A stretch of DNA of 64,000 nt from Lentzea albidocapillata subsp. violacea (GCF_900100275.1 NZ_FNET01000001.1:558001-622000), one strand, 5' to 3'; shown: positions 1 through 8,149, counted from the stretch's first letter. Notes: generated by a model from the letters alone, not told the origin. Translations and numbers: made by a program.

Positions 1-1
1 G

Positions 2-274
2 CAGTACGGCCAGGGCGCGTTCGCGTTCAGCACGCCCGGCGGCAACCGGGCGCGGTACGAGATCACGCCCGAGATCGGCCGCTGGTACGAGATCAAGGGC
101 GAGCGGAAGGGCGGCGAGATCCGGCTCTACGTGGACGGCGCGCTGGTCGCGACGGCACCGGCGGGACCGGCCGTCGAGAGCACCGGGGCGTTCGCGGTGG
201 GACGCGCCAAGTACAACGGCCAGAACGTGGATTTCTGGCGAGGTGCGATCAAGGACGTGGTCGTCACCTCCTGA
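2..274 (+). CDS. LamG/concanavalin A-like C-terminal fragment (5' end outside window)
   Basis: The open frame enters from the left edge and stops with TGA at 272-274, giving 90 visible residues. The fragment has the beta-sandwich pattern of LamG-like domains: a GRWYEIKGER strand, then IRLYVDGALVAT, then AFAVGRAKYNGQ, then FWRGAIKDVVVTS. These match the W-x-VDG-x-V and F-x-G-x-IDEV features of laminin-G/pentraxin-like folds, which usually bind carbohydrate at the end of secreted actinobacterial enzymes. Nothing upstream is visible, so signal peptide and catalytic domain cannot be judged. The leftward gene at 293-604 converges on it with an 18-base gap. Confidence 0.75.
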   Translation, partial: QYGQGAFAFSTPGGNRARYEITPEIGRWYEIKGERKGGEIRLYVDGALVATAPAGPAVESTGAFAVGRAKYNGQNVDFWRGAIKDVVVTS

Positions 275-292
275 TGTGTGGGACGCGGTGAG

Positions 293-604
293 CTACACCG
301 GTTCCACGGGCACGACCACGTCGTCCGACGGTTCGATGGCCCTGGTGCTGACCAGATCGCCGTGACGAATCCGCCCGTCGCCGCTCACGTCCACGTGAGC
401 GGCGACGTTCAGCATCGGCCCATCAGCCAGGCCGAAGTCGAAGGGCAGGCGCTGCTCGGCGGTGTCGTCACGGCGGAACTCGCTGACGTGCTCGGCTTTC
501 GTGACGGCCGGCGCGTCGGCGAGGGTGACGTCGAGCAGCCGCACCCGCAGCACCGCCCGGCCGAACGCGGGCGTGCCTGCCGGGATCACGACGATGCCGT
601 GCAC
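293..604 (-). CDS. YbaY/YscW-domain protein
   Basis: This 103-residue protein starts with GTG at 604. It has the YbaY/YscW beta-sandwich signature: VLRVRLLDVTLADAPA near residues 18-33, QRLPFDFGL near 50-58, and a C-terminal strand VDVSGDGRIRHGD. Other members are small periplasmic or surface lipoproteins of unclear or secretion-chaperone role. Here I see no signal peptide or lipobox, so the protein may be cytoplasmic or the true start may differ. It lies 4 bases after the stop of the 609-866 gene and is the last member of the leftward astacin group. Function is inferred from fold only. Confidence 0.7.
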   Translation of the reverse strand: MHGIVVIPAGTPAFGRAVLRVRLLDVTLADAPAVTKAEHVSEFRRDDTAEQRLPFDFGLADGPMLNVAAHVDVSGDGRIRHGDLVSTRAIEPSDDVVVPVEPV

Positions 605-608
605 CTGC

Positions 609-866
609 TCAGTTGAGCACGGCGAAGCGGGCTTCGATGTCGACCGGGCCGCCGGTGAGGTTGCGGATCTCGATGAAGTACTTGATCAGCCCGGCGGCCT
701 GCCGGTCGACCTGCACCTTCCACTCGATCTGCGCGCCGCCGTCGACCATCGGCCATGTCGGCACCACCATCCACACGACCCGCCAGCCCTCCGGCCAGCT
801 GTGGGTGAACCAGCGCCGCGACGTCCCGCCGGGCACCTGTCCCCGGAACTGCACACCAAGTCGCAT
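609..866 (-). CDS. Free-standing copy of the astacin C-terminal domain
   Basis: This 85-residue protein starts at ATG 866, with an AGGGAG ribosome binding site nine bases upstream; a longer open frame runs further upstream but overlaps the acidic peptide gene. By eye about 50 of 79 positions match the C-terminal domain of the neighbouring astacin gene, including the block RRWFTHSWP, VVPT, VDGGAQ, KYF and NLTGG-VD-EAR. I do not recognise the domain. Its alternating hydrophobic pattern and many Trp residues suggest a beta-sandwich. It is cotranscribed with the protease gene and could be a partner, an inhibitor-like decoy or a duplicated binding module. No signal peptide is present. Confidence 0.8.
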   Translation of the reverse strand: MRLGVQFRGQVPGGTSRRWFTHSWPEGWRVVWMVVPTWPMVDGGAQIEWKVQVDRQAAGLIKYFIEIRNLTGGPVDIEARFAVLN

Positions 867-879
867 CGGGGTTCTCCCT

Positions 880-1065
880 TCACTCTGCTTCGGGCGCGGG
901 ACCGGCGTCCTCGGCCGTGTGCGAGGTCTCTTCGGCCACGGCGGCGTCGGTGTCCGGCGCGGCATCCGGTGCCGCACCACCGTTGTCCGCGGCTTCCAGG
1001 GGCTCGGCGACGATCAGGTCGTCGAGCGACGCGGGGGCGGCCCCGCCGTCGAGGTCGGCGCTCAC
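880..1065 (-). CDS. Small highly acidic peptide, unknown function
   Basis: This 61-residue protein starts with GTG at 1065, five bases after a strong GAGGAG Shine-Dalgarno. It begins 11 bases downstream of the astacin stop and ends 13 bases before the next start. The sequence is dominated by Ala, Asp, Glu and Pro, with essentially no basic residues and a single His, and no obvious fold, so it is probably disordered. The strong ribosome binding site and tight spacing argue that it is a real gene and not a shadow. I do not recognise a family; a short accessory or precursor-like peptide is possible but unproven. Confidence 0.6.
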   Translation of the reverse strand: MSADLDGGAAPASLDDLIVAEPLEAADNGGAAPDAAPDTDAAVAEETSHTAEDAGPAPEAE

Positions 1066-1076
1066 GGTAGCTCCTC

Positions 1077-2120
1077 TCACAGTGCGCCCGGCGACCAGCC
1101 GAGCACGTCGTAGCGGGCCTCGACGTCGACCTGGCCGCCGGTCAGGTTCGTGATGGCGAGGAAGTACTTGAGCAGCCCGCCGGACTGCCGGGTGACCTGG
1201 GTGGTCCACTTGACCTGCGCCCCGCCGTCGACCGCGGGCGCCGTCGGCACGACCGTCCACAGCACGTACCAGTGGGCGGGCCAGCTGTGGGTGAACCACC
1301 GCTTGGTCGTGCGGGCCGGGACGGACCCGGTGAACTGCACGCCCCGGAACACCGCCGCCGGTTCGAGGCCGCTGTACATCGACCGCACCGCCGCGCAGTC
1401 GCCGGGACTGAGCCCCTCGCGCTGGCCGATCTCGACGTTCTGGACCGGTGTCATCGTGTCGCGGCCGGTGTCGATCGCGAACGCGCGCCGCGGGTAGTGC
1501 ATGATCGAGTGGTAGTCGTACGGCCCGACGTCGTCGCCGTCGGTGATGTGCTGGTTGAAGTTGTGGGCGCTCTGCTGCTGGATGTTCGTGAAATCGATCG
1601 TCACGAAGTTGTTGCGGTCCTCGCGGCTCTGTTCGTGCCACAGACCGGCGCTGTGCCCGATTTCGTGAATGGTCGCGCCGAGCCCGCAGCCGGGTGCCAG
1701 CGTGATGTTCTGCCGGTTTCCGCGCATGCCCACGGGAGAACTGCAGCCACCGCCAGGCTGGAACCGAATGAAGTTCGTGTCTGTCGCGTTTCTCGGCACC
1801 AGGCGAATGCGGGTGTTGCGTTCCTAGTGCGCGATCGCGTTGTGCACGCGGGCCTGGTCCGGCAGGGCCGGGTCGATCTCGAACGGCACCCGCCCGCCCG
1901 GCCAGCGGAACTGCTGACCTGGGATGACCACGCCCCTGGCGTGGACCTCGCCCTCCTGCACGAGGGTGAGCACGATGTCGCCCTCGACCATCGGCTCGCC
2001 GTCGACCACGGTGTACAGAACGGCTTTCGCGCCCTTCTGTGTTTCGATCACGCCGGTTCGGAGTTCGGGGCCGACGCGGAACTGGCCGCTGCCGGTCACC
2101 GTGCCACTCGGCTCGGTCAT
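1077..2120 (-). pseudogene. Astacin-family (M12A) metalloprotease interrupted by an in-frame amber codon
   Basis: One frame runs from ATG 2120 (GGAGG site five bases upstream) to TGA 1077, broken only by TAG at 1824-1826, codon 99. Residues before it end VHNAIAH and those after begin ERNTRIRLV; in astacins this position is usually Trp (AIxHWExNTxIRF), so a single TGG to TAG change explains the break. Downstream, the astacin zinc signature HEIGHSAGLWHEQSRED (about residues 152-168) and the Met-turn SIMHYP are intact. A C-terminal domain of about 85 residues follows and is duplicated as the separate gene at 609-866. No signal peptide is visible. It could be a recent pseudogene, a sequencing error or a readthrough gene. 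Confidence 0.85.
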
Positions 2121-2284
2121 CGTGCCCTCCCGTCCTGGCAGAAGACGAACAAGCCTGATCCCCGAATGGTCGCAACGCCTAGGGTCGAAGGTCTCCGTCG
2201 CATTCGCCGAATTGATGGAGAGTACAAAGTGGTGGTGTAACGGAAAAGCGGCGAAAGCCGACTTCAACGAGATCCAGCCATTGC

Positions 2285-3361
2285 TCAGCGGCTGGGCAGC
2301 CGGATCGTGACGCGCAGGCCGCCCTCCGGCCGCGGGACGATGTCGAGCGCGCCGTCGTGCGCCTGGACGATGCTGTGCACGATGGCGAGTCCCAGGCCGA
2401 CCCCCGCGTGATCGTCGTCGCGGACGCGCTCGCCGCCGCGCTGGAACGGCTCGGTGAGCGTCGGCACCAGGTCCGCGGCGAGCCGGCGGCCGGTGTTCTC
2501 GATGCGGACGACGCACGCCTGGTGCTGCGGTTCGGTGTGGACGGTGACCGTGCCGCCGGTCGGGAGGTTGTGGACGATGGCGTTCTGGACGAGGTTCGTC
2601 ACCATCCGCAGGAGCAGCTCCGCCGAACCGGTGGTGGTCGCCGGCTCACCGGTGACCACGAGCTCGATGCCGCGCCGTTCCGCAAGGGGGAGCAGGGTTT
2701 CGGCGGCTTCCTCGGCGATCAGGGAGAGGTCGACGGGCTCTCGGGTGAACACGCCCCGCTCGCCGCGGCTGAGCAGCAGCAGGGCCTCCGTGAGGTCGAT
2801 CGCGCGGCGGCTCGCGGTGTGCAGGCGGTCGAGGAGTTCGGCGTCCACCAGGGACGGGTCCTGGCGGGCCACGTCGAGCAGTGACTGCGAGATCGCCAGC
2901 GGGGTGCGCAGTTCGTGGGAGGCGTTGGCGGCGAACCTGCGCTGCTCGCCGACGTGCGACTCGAGTTTTTCGAGCATGGTGTCGAAGACGTCGGACAGTT
3001 CGCGGAACTCGTCCGCCTTGCCGGGCAGCCGGATGCGGTGCGACAGCGACCCCTTCGAGGCCAGCCGGGCGGCGTCGGTGATCTTGTCGAGCGGGGAGAG
3101 CATGCGGCCGGCCAGGAGCCATCCGCCGAGCAGGCCGAACGCCACCAGGAACACCATGGCGATGGCGGCGGCGCGGCCGAAGATGCGGGAGAGCAGGAAG
3201 CGGTTGGGGCTGGTGAAGAGCAGGCCCTGGTCGTTGTCGGGGAGGTAGCGCAGCAGATACCACCAGGCCACCGCGATCAGGACGGCGCCGGCCACGACGA
3301 CGATGCCCGCGTAGCTCAGGGTGAACTTCAGGCGCGCGGAGAGTCCTGGGGGCCTAGCCAT
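2285..3361 (-). CDS. vanS: VanS-type glycopeptide sensor histidine kinase
   Basis: This 358-residue membrane kinase has two transmembrane segments (about 16-38 and 63-84) around a short extracytoplasmic loop. HAMP follows, then the HisKA box ASHELRTP with His149, then HATPase motifs NLVQNAIVHN and AGVGLGLAIV. The short loop and overall sequence resemble actinomycete VanS proteins, which sense vancomycin-type drugs and phosphorylate VanR. It starts at ATG 3361, overlapping the vanR stop by 8 bases, so the two are translationally coupled. Upstream in the same operon lies a vanZ-like gene behind the element shared with vanHAX. The assignment rests on remembered family resemblance plus this shared element. 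Confidence 0.85.
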   Translation of the reverse strand: MARPPGLSARLKFTLSYAGIVVVAGAVLIAVAWWYLLRYLPDNDQGLLFTSPNRFLLSRIFGRAAAIAMVFLVAFGLLGGWLLAGRMLSPLDKITDAARLASKGSLSHRIRLPGKADEFRELSDVFDTMLEKLESHVGEQRRFAANASHELRTPLAISQSLLDVARQDPSLVDAELLDRLHTASRRAIDLTEALLLLSRGERGVFTREPVDLSLIAEEAAETLLPLAERRGIELVVTGEPATTTGSAELLLRMVTNLVQNAIVHNLPTGGTVTVHTEPQHQACVVRIENTGRRLAADLVPTLTEPFQRGGERVRDDDHAGVGLGLAIVHSIVQAHDGALDIVPRPEGGLRVTIRLPSR

Positions 3362-4019
3362 CCGCGTCGATGCGGTAGCCGACGCCGGGCACGGTCGCGA
3401 TGAGCCACGGTTCGCCGAGTCGCTTGCGCAGTGCCGAGACCGTGATGCGGACGGCGTTGGTGAACGGGTCGGCGTTCTCGTCCCAGGCCCGCTCCAGCAG
3501 TTCCTCGGCGCTGACGACGCCACCCTGGGCACCGACGAGCACCTCGAGTACCGCGAACTGCTTGCGGGTCAGCGCGACGTACTGCCCGTCGCGGAAGACC
3601 TCACGCCGGAACGGGTCGAGCCGCAGGCCGCCGATCTCACTGATCGGCGGCCGCGCGTAGGCACGCCTGCGGGCCAGCGCTCTGAGTCGCAGCACCAGCT
3701 CCCGCAGCTCGAACGGCTTGGTCAGGTAGTCGTCGGCGCCGAGCCCGAACCCCGACGCCTTGTCGTCGATCCGGTCGGCGGCGGTGAGCATCAGGATCGG
3801 CATGCCGCTGCCGGACGCGACGATCCGCCGCGCGATCTCGTCCCCGGACGGGCCGGGGATGTCGCGGTCGAGCACCGCGAGGTCGTAGGAGTTGACACTG
3901 AGCATCTCCAGCGCCGTGTCGCCGTCCCCGGCGATGTCCGCGGCGATCGCCTCCAGCCGGAGTCCGTCCCGGACGGCCTCGGCCAGGTACGGCTCGTCCT
4001 CCACGATCAGCACACGCAT
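3354..4019 (-). CDS. vanR: VanR-type OmpR-family response regulator
   Basis: This 221-residue protein has a receiver domain (acidic pair EDE at 7-9, phospho-acceptor Asp51 in AVLDRDIPG, Lys in LTKPF) and a C-terminal winged helix ending VRITVSALRKRLGEPWLIATVPGVGYRI. The sequence closely resembles VanR of Streptomyces as I remember it. In that system VanR activates vanHAX and its own operon when VanS detects a glycopeptide. The gene sits 30 bases after the vanZ-like gene and overlaps vanS. A 21-base element precedes both this operon and vanHAX and is the obvious candidate VanR site. Confidence 0.88.
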   Translation of the reverse strand: MRVLIVEDEPYLAEAVRDGLRLEAIAADIAGDGDTALEMLSVNSYDLAVLDRDIPGPSGDEIARRIVASGSGMPILMLTAADRIDDKASGFGLGADDYLTKPFELRELVLRLRALARRRAYARPPISEIGGLRLDPFRREVFRDGQYVALTRKQFAVLEVLVGAQGGVVSAEELLERAWDENADPFTNAVRITVSALRKRLGEPWLIATVPGVGYRIDADG

Positions 4020-4049
4020 GGCACCAGCCTAGGCAGATCGCCCGCACGT

Positions 4050-4616
4050 TCACACGGCGACAAGGTGTCGTTCCTCCACCGGTGCGGGCTTGGGACGCCA
4101 CCACCACCGCGAAGCCAGCGAGGCCAGCGCCGCGCCGACGGCGTTGAGCAGCACGTCGTCCACAGAGGACACCCGGTCCAGGCGCAGCACGAACTGCGCG
4201 ATCTCCAGGAACGCGGAGCAGGCCGCCGCGAACACCAGCACCCGCCACGCCGACCGCAGCGCCGCGAACCTCAGCGGGGCGAAGAACCCGAGCGCCGCGA
4301 ACACCAGCATGTTGCCGACGATCTGGCCCGCGTCCCGGTGCTCGACGAGATCGATCAGGTCCGCGAACGGCACCAGGCTCAGCTCGCCCACGCCGCCCGG
4401 CTCCGCGCCTGGGAGCATGATGATCCACACCCACGGCAGCGTCCCGTAGACCATGCCGACGTCGGCCAGCGCCGTCCGCCACGGGTGCGGGTTCCTGCCG
4501 AGTCTCCGGTAGAGCGCCAGGAGCAGCATCGCGAGCACGGCCACCGGAATCCCGAGCACCGCGCCGACCACGACGCCGGTCTCCGTACCGACCCACTCCT
4601 GCCAGGTGTTGAGCAC
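4050..4616 (-). CDS. VanZ-like membrane protein
   Basis: This 188-residue protein has five hydrophobic segments (about 14-36, 52-70, 100-116, 122-140, 152-170) and VanZ-family landmarks: SLVPF near 80, the GNMLVFAALGFFAPL segment, SAFLEIAQF and VDDVLLNAVGAALA. VanZ proteins give low-level teicoplanin resistance in enterococci; many actinobacterial homologues are uncharacterised. The start used is GTG 4616; GGAG lies very close to it, so the exact start is uncertain. It is first in the leftward vanZ-vanR-vanS operon, 30 bases before vanR. The van-type element at 4650-4670 lies 33 bases upstream, which supports a real link to glycopeptide resistance. Confidence 0.85.
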   Translation of the reverse strand: MLNTWQEWVGTETGVVVGAVLGIPVAVLAMLLLALYRRLGRNPHPWRTALADVGMVYGTLPWVWIIMLPGAEPGGVGELSLVPFADLIDLVEHRDAGQIVGNMLVFAALGFFAPLRFAALRSAWRVLVFAAACSAFLEIAQFVLRLDRVSSVDDVLLNAVGAALASLASRWWWRPKPAPVEERHLVAV

Positions 4617-4649
4617 GCTCCAAGTGAAGGCGTACGGCCGTTGCGAGGG

Positions 4650-4670
4650 CGTACGCGGTTTTTGATACGC
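4650..4670 (-). promoter_or_regulatory. van-type control element upstream of vanZ-vanR-vanS
   Basis: Read in the direction of vanZ, the element is GCGTATCAAAAACCGCGTAC followed by G. It matches the vanH upstream element at 52024-52044 in 19 of 21 positions, in the same orientation and at nearly the same distance from the start codon (33 versus 34 bases). It contains a direct repeat, GCRTA, 14 bases apart, as expected for an OmpR-family dimer. VanR binding is inferred. Confidence 0.7.
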
Positions 4671-4717
4671 GGACGATATGTGGCCCGGCCAGGCGGTCCG
4701 GGAGTGCCTCGCGCAGA

Positions 4718-5746
4718 ATGCCTGACGTGCTGGAGGCGAGGCTGCTTGCGACGGTGTCCCGTCTCGCGGGTCCGATCCGCGGCGCCGGCGTCGTGTTGAT
4801 CAGCCTCTTCGGCGCCTTCTCGCTGAACTCGCCGCTGGGCTGGTCGCTGTTCGCGGCGGTCGCGGTGAGCACGGTCGCCGATTTCCGGCTGCCCCGCGTG
4901 GCGCTGCCGGTGGCGTTCCTCCGTGTCGTGGTGCTGTCGGTGGTGCTGGGGGCCGGTGCCGACCAATGGGTGCTGACGGTGCTCACGACGACACTGATCA
5001 CGTGGCAGTGGCAGTGGCCGCCGAAGGTCAGCGTGCCCGCGACGGCCGCGTTGCTCGCGGTGCAGGTCGTCACGACCGGGCCCGGCGTGCTCGTGCGGGC
5101 GGTGCTGGAGTCCGTGCTCGCCCGGCTGTCGTACGAGTTGTTGCGCAGGTCGAGCCGGAAGGTGGACCTGCTCAGGGAACGCGCCGCCGAGCAGAGCCGG
5201 GCCGCGGCCATCGCCCTCGACCAGGGCAGGCGGGAACGGGAGTACCTCGCACTGCTGCACGACACGGCTGCCGCCACGTTCCTGATGGCCGCGCACGGTG
5301 GCGATCCGGAGGAGGTCGCGGCCCAAGCGCGCCGCGACCTGGTCGTGCTGGCCGAACGGGGCAACGCGCAGGGGACCGTGGACCTCGGGGCCGCGCTCAC
5401 GGCGGTGGCGCGGGACAGTGCCGTACACGTGCGGGTGGAGGCCGAGGTCGTGCCGGTGCCGGCCGGGGTCGCGCTGCAGTTCGTGCGGGCCGCGCGTGAA
5501 CTGCTCACGAACGTGGAACGTCACGCGGGCACGACCGAAGCCGACCTGACGGTGACGCGGGCGCGCGGCGCGGTGGTCGTCATCAGGGACGGCGGCAGGG
5601 GTTTCGTGCCCGCCGAGGTGCCCGAGCACCGGCGTGGCCTGCGCGGATCGGTGGTCGGGCGCCTCGAAGCGGCCGGCGGTACGGCGGTGGTCGAGTCGGG
5701 ACCGGCGGGTACCACCGCGCGGCTGGAGTGGACCGCCGGTGACTGA
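4718..5746 (+). CDS. Sensor histidine kinase with LuxR-type partner
   Basis: This 342-residue protein has several hydrophobic segments in residues 15-130, then a dimerisation helix with EREYLALLHDTAAATFLM carrying the likely phospho-His. A HATPase domain follows with N-box ELLTNVERHAG and G-box IRDGGRGF. It resembles the NarL/DesK-like kinases of actinobacteria. The start is ATG 4718; no clear ribosome binding site is seen, so it may be leaderless. Its TGA overlaps the GTG of the next gene by 8 bases, and a LuxR-type regulator follows, so the three form one signalling operon. The ligand is unknown. The 5' region is shared with the divergent vanZ operon. Confidence 0.8.
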   Translation: MPDVLEARLLATVSRLAGPIRGAGVVLISLFGAFSLNSPLGWSLFAAVAVSTVADFRLPRVALPVAFLRVVVLSVVLGAGADQWVLTVLTTTLITWQWQWPPKVSVPATAALLAVQVVTTGPGVLVRAVLESVLARLSYELLRRSSRKVDLLRERAAEQSRAAAIALDQGRREREYLALLHDTAAATFLMAAHGGDPEEVAAQARRDLVVLAERGNAQGTVDLGAALTAVARDSAVHVRVEAEVVPVPAGVALQFVRAARELLTNVERHAGTTEADLTVTRARGAVVVIRDGGRGFVPAEVPEHRRGLRGSVVGRLEAAGGTAVVESGPAGTTARLEWTAGD

Positions 5747-6791
5747 CCACACCGTCGCCACCACCACCCGGCAGGTCCTGCTGGTCGTCGTCTTCGCGGT
5801 CCAGCTCGTCCTCATGCTGCCCCCGCTCGTCGCGCATCCGCACGGCCCGGCGGCGTGGGTCGCGTACGGGCTGCTCACGGCCGTGCTGGCGGTCGTGGCC
5901 GGGTATGTCGCGGCCGCGGTGCCGACACCGGGCTACCTCGCGGTCGTACCCCTCGTCTCGTCGGTGCTGGCGACGACCGCGCTGCCCGCCGGGGCGTCGT
6001 TCAGCCCGGCGGACTGGGGGTTCGGGCTCGTCGGCTGGTACCTGCTGCTGGTGCTGGTCGAGAGACCGGCCGCGCTGGTGGCGGCACTGACCGCGCACAT
6101 CTGCTTCAGCATCGCGTGGTTCGCGCGCGAGGGAGGCGGTGACGTCGGCACGGCCGGCGTCGTCATCCTCAGCGGCACGAGTTTCCAGCTCGGTGTCCTG
6201 GTGATCAACCGCGTCCTGCACCGCGACGCCGCGCTCGCCGCCGAGGCTGCCGCCGAGCACGACGCCGCCCGCACCCGCGAAGAGCTCGCCCGCCAGCGGG
6301 AACAGGACCTGCGAGCCGGGTTCGAGGGCCAGCTGGGCGCGTTGCTGCCGCTGCTGGCCGACCTTGCCGACGAACGCGCGAGCGTGGCCGACCAGACGAC
6401 CAGGCTGCGCTGCTCGGTCGCGGCCGTGCAGCTGCGCAGGTTGTTCGCGGAGAACGACGATGTGCCCGACCCGTTGCTGCACGAACTGACGGCGTGCGTC
6501 GATGTCGCCGAACGGCGCGGTGTCGTCGTCTCGCTCGCTGTCAGCGGCACGGCCACGCCAGTTCCGACGGAGGTGCGTCGTGACCTGGTCGCGCCGATGG
6601 CCCAGGCACTCGCCGCTGCGAACGGACGTGCGAAGGTGAGCCTGCTGCGCACCGCGACGGAGGTGCGCGTGGCGGTGGTGGCCGACGCGCCCGAAACGCT
6701 GCCGGCACCGGGCAGGACCGGAACGGTCACCGTCGAGACGAACGTCCACAGTGGACTGGTGAGGAGCGAGGCGCGATGGCGGACGACGTGA
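5739..6791 (+). CDS. Membrane protein with degenerate kinase-like C-terminus
   Basis: This 350-residue protein starts with GTG 5739 inside the end of the preceding kinase gene. Residues 8-150 hold about five or six hydrophobic segments, followed by an Ala/Glu/Arg-rich helix (RDAALAAEAAAEHDAARTRE) like a coiled coil, then a soluble domain. The layout copies the upstream kinase, but I see no phospho-His box, N-box or glycine-rich ATP lid. It is therefore probably a catalytically dead kinase partner. It overlaps the following response regulator by 16 bases. A sensor or heterodimer partner role is inferred. Confidence 0.7.
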   Translation: MTDHTVATTTRQVLLVVVFAVQLVLMLPPLVAHPHGPAAWVAYGLLTAVLAVVAGYVAAAVPTPGYLAVVPLVSSVLATTALPAGASFSPADWGFGLVGWYLLLVLVERPAALVAALTAHICFSIAWFAREGGGDVGTAGVVILSGTSFQLGVLVINRVLHRDAALAAEAAAEHDAARTREELARQREQDLRAGFEGQLGALLPLLADLADERASVADQTTRLRCSVAAVQLRRLFAENDDVPDPLLHELTACVDVAERRGVVVSLAVSGTATPVPTEVRRDLVAPMAQALAAANGRAKVSLLRTATEVRVAVVADAPETLPAPGRTGTVTVETNVHSGLVRSEARWRTT

Positions 6792-7420
6792 CGGCGGTCG
6801 TGGTCGACGACCATCCCGTCGTGCGCGCGGGAGTCGCGCACTGGCTGTCCACAGCGGACATCGAGCTCGTGGCGAGCGGCGAGGACCCCGGGGTGGCCTG
6901 GACCGGTCCGGGCGCCAGCGCGGCGGTCGTCGTGCTCGACCTGCACCTCGGCGGCGTCGCGCCCGCCATGTCCGAACTGCGCAAGCTCGTCGAGTACGGC
7001 CGCAAGGTCATCGTGTACTCGATGCGCGCCGACGACGAGATCGTCCTGCAGTGCCTGGAGATCGGCGCACTCAGCTACCTGACCAAGGCCGAGGGCGCCG
7101 ACCACCTCGTGCAGGCCGTCAAGGCGGCGGCCGCCGGGCAGTCGTACACGCCACCGGCTCTCGCGGGCGCGCTGGCGGGCGACAGGTCGGACACGAGGCC
7201 CGCCCTCTCGCCGCGCGAGACCGAGGTCCTGGTCGAGTGGTTCCAGTCGGAGTCCAAGGAGTTCGTGGCGCAACGCCTGAACATCACGCTCAGCACGGTG
7301 AACTCCCACCTGGAACGGATCAGGGTCAAGTACGCGGCGATCGGCAGGCAGGCACCGACCAAGGCGGCACTCGTCGCGCGGGCGATCCAGGACGGACTGA
7401 TCGGTCTCGACGACCTCTGA
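6776..7420 (+). CDS. LuxR/NarL-family response regulator
   Basis: This 214-residue protein starts at ATG 6776. The receiver domain has acidic residues DDH at 11-13, phospho-acceptor Asp55 (VVLDLHLGG) and conserved Lys in LTKAEG. The C-terminal LuxR helix-turn-helix starts at LSPRETEVL, with the recognition helix around LSTVNSHLERIR. The DNA-binding half is somewhat divergent from typical NarL sequences. It overlaps the preceding kinase-like gene and is the probable output of that pair. Target genes are unknown; the lipoprotein gene 93 bases downstream is one candidate. Confidence 0.85.
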   Translation: MADDVTAVVVDDHPVVRAGVAHWLSTADIELVASGEDPGVAWTGPGASAAVVVLDLHLGGVAPAMSELRKLVEYGRKVIVYSMRADDEIVLQCLEIGALSYLTKAEGADHLVQAVKAAAAGQSYTPPALAGALAGDRSDTRPALSPRETEVLVEWFQSESKEFVAQRLNITLSTVNSHLERIRVKYAAIGRQAPTKAALVARAIQDGLIGLDDL

Positions 7421-7513
7421 GCCCGCGTGTGGTGTGAACGACCGATACCATCGCTCCGGCATCCGGCCTAACGTGCTGGGCAACCCAGGTTCCGCAGTCC
7501 GAGGAGTTCCGCA

Positions 7514-8140
7514 GTGACGCACGCCCGTGGCCCCCTGTTCATCGCCGCCCTCGCATCAGCGGGCCTGCTCCTGTCGGCCTGCGGCTCCCAGACCGGCGGT
7601 ACCGCGACGCCCGCCACGGACACGACGACGACCACCGCCACGAGCACCGAGGAGACGTCTGCCTCGAAGGAGGCGCCGCCGGTCCCGGCCGGTGGGGACG
7701 TCACCGCTCCCGGCTCGAAGCTCAAGGTCGGCGCCCGCGCGGTGATCCCCGTCGCCACCGGCGACAAGACCGGCACCATCGCCATCACCGTCACTATCGA
7801 GGCGGGCGAGAAGGCGGACCTGGCGAAGTTCGGCGACAAGGCCAAGCACCTCACGCCGTTCTACCTGCGGGCCAAGGTCGAGAACCTCAGCGGCACGGAC
7901 CTGAGCTTCACCTCGATCGGTCTGCGCGGCCTCGGCGAGGACGGCAAGGGCACCGGCGTGATCATCAGCGGTGACACGCCGAAGTGCGACTCCACCAGCG
8001 CGCCGAAGACGTTCAAGACTGCCGGCGAGACGTACGAGACGTGCGTGCTGAGCGCGGCTCAGGACGGCTTGAAGGTTGCGGCGGCCGAGTACAACCGAGG
8101 CGACGACTACGTCAAGTCGCCGGTCGTCTGGCAGAGCTGA
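7514..8140 (+). CDS. Secreted lipoprotein, unknown function
   Basis: This 208-residue protein starts with GTG 7514 after a GAGGAG site. It has a short basic N-terminus, a hydrophobic stretch and lipobox LSAC with Cys near residue 23, so it should be lipid-anchored outside the membrane. A Thr/Ser-rich linker (residues 30-60) leads to a beta-rich domain of about 140 residues that carries two Cys (in TPKCDS and YETCVLS), likely a disulfide. It resembles the immunoglobulin-like domains of many actinobacterial lipoproteins of unknown role. A hairpin at 8150-8176 probably ends the transcript. Confidence 0.8.
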   Translation: MTHARGPLFIAALASAGLLLSACGSQTGGTATPATDTTTTTATSTEETSASKEAPPVPAGGDVTAPGSKLKVGARAVIPVATGDKTGTIAITVTIEAGEKADLAKFGDKAKHLTPFYLRAKVENLSGTDLSFTSIGLRGLGEDGKGTGVIISGDTPKCDSTSAPKTFKTAGETYETCVLSAAQDGLKVAAAEYNRGDDYVKSPVVWQS

Positions 8141-8149
8141 GTCGCTGGT

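Noticed and set aside
278..1113. Long rightward open frames opposite the astacin group
   Set aside because: They are Arg/Pro-rich shadows of GC-rich leftward genes, without ribosome binding sites or family features.
3321..4799. 492-codon rightward frame opposite vanS/vanR/vanZ
   Set aside because: Composition is shadow-like (His/Arg/Gln-rich) and three well supported genes lie opposite.
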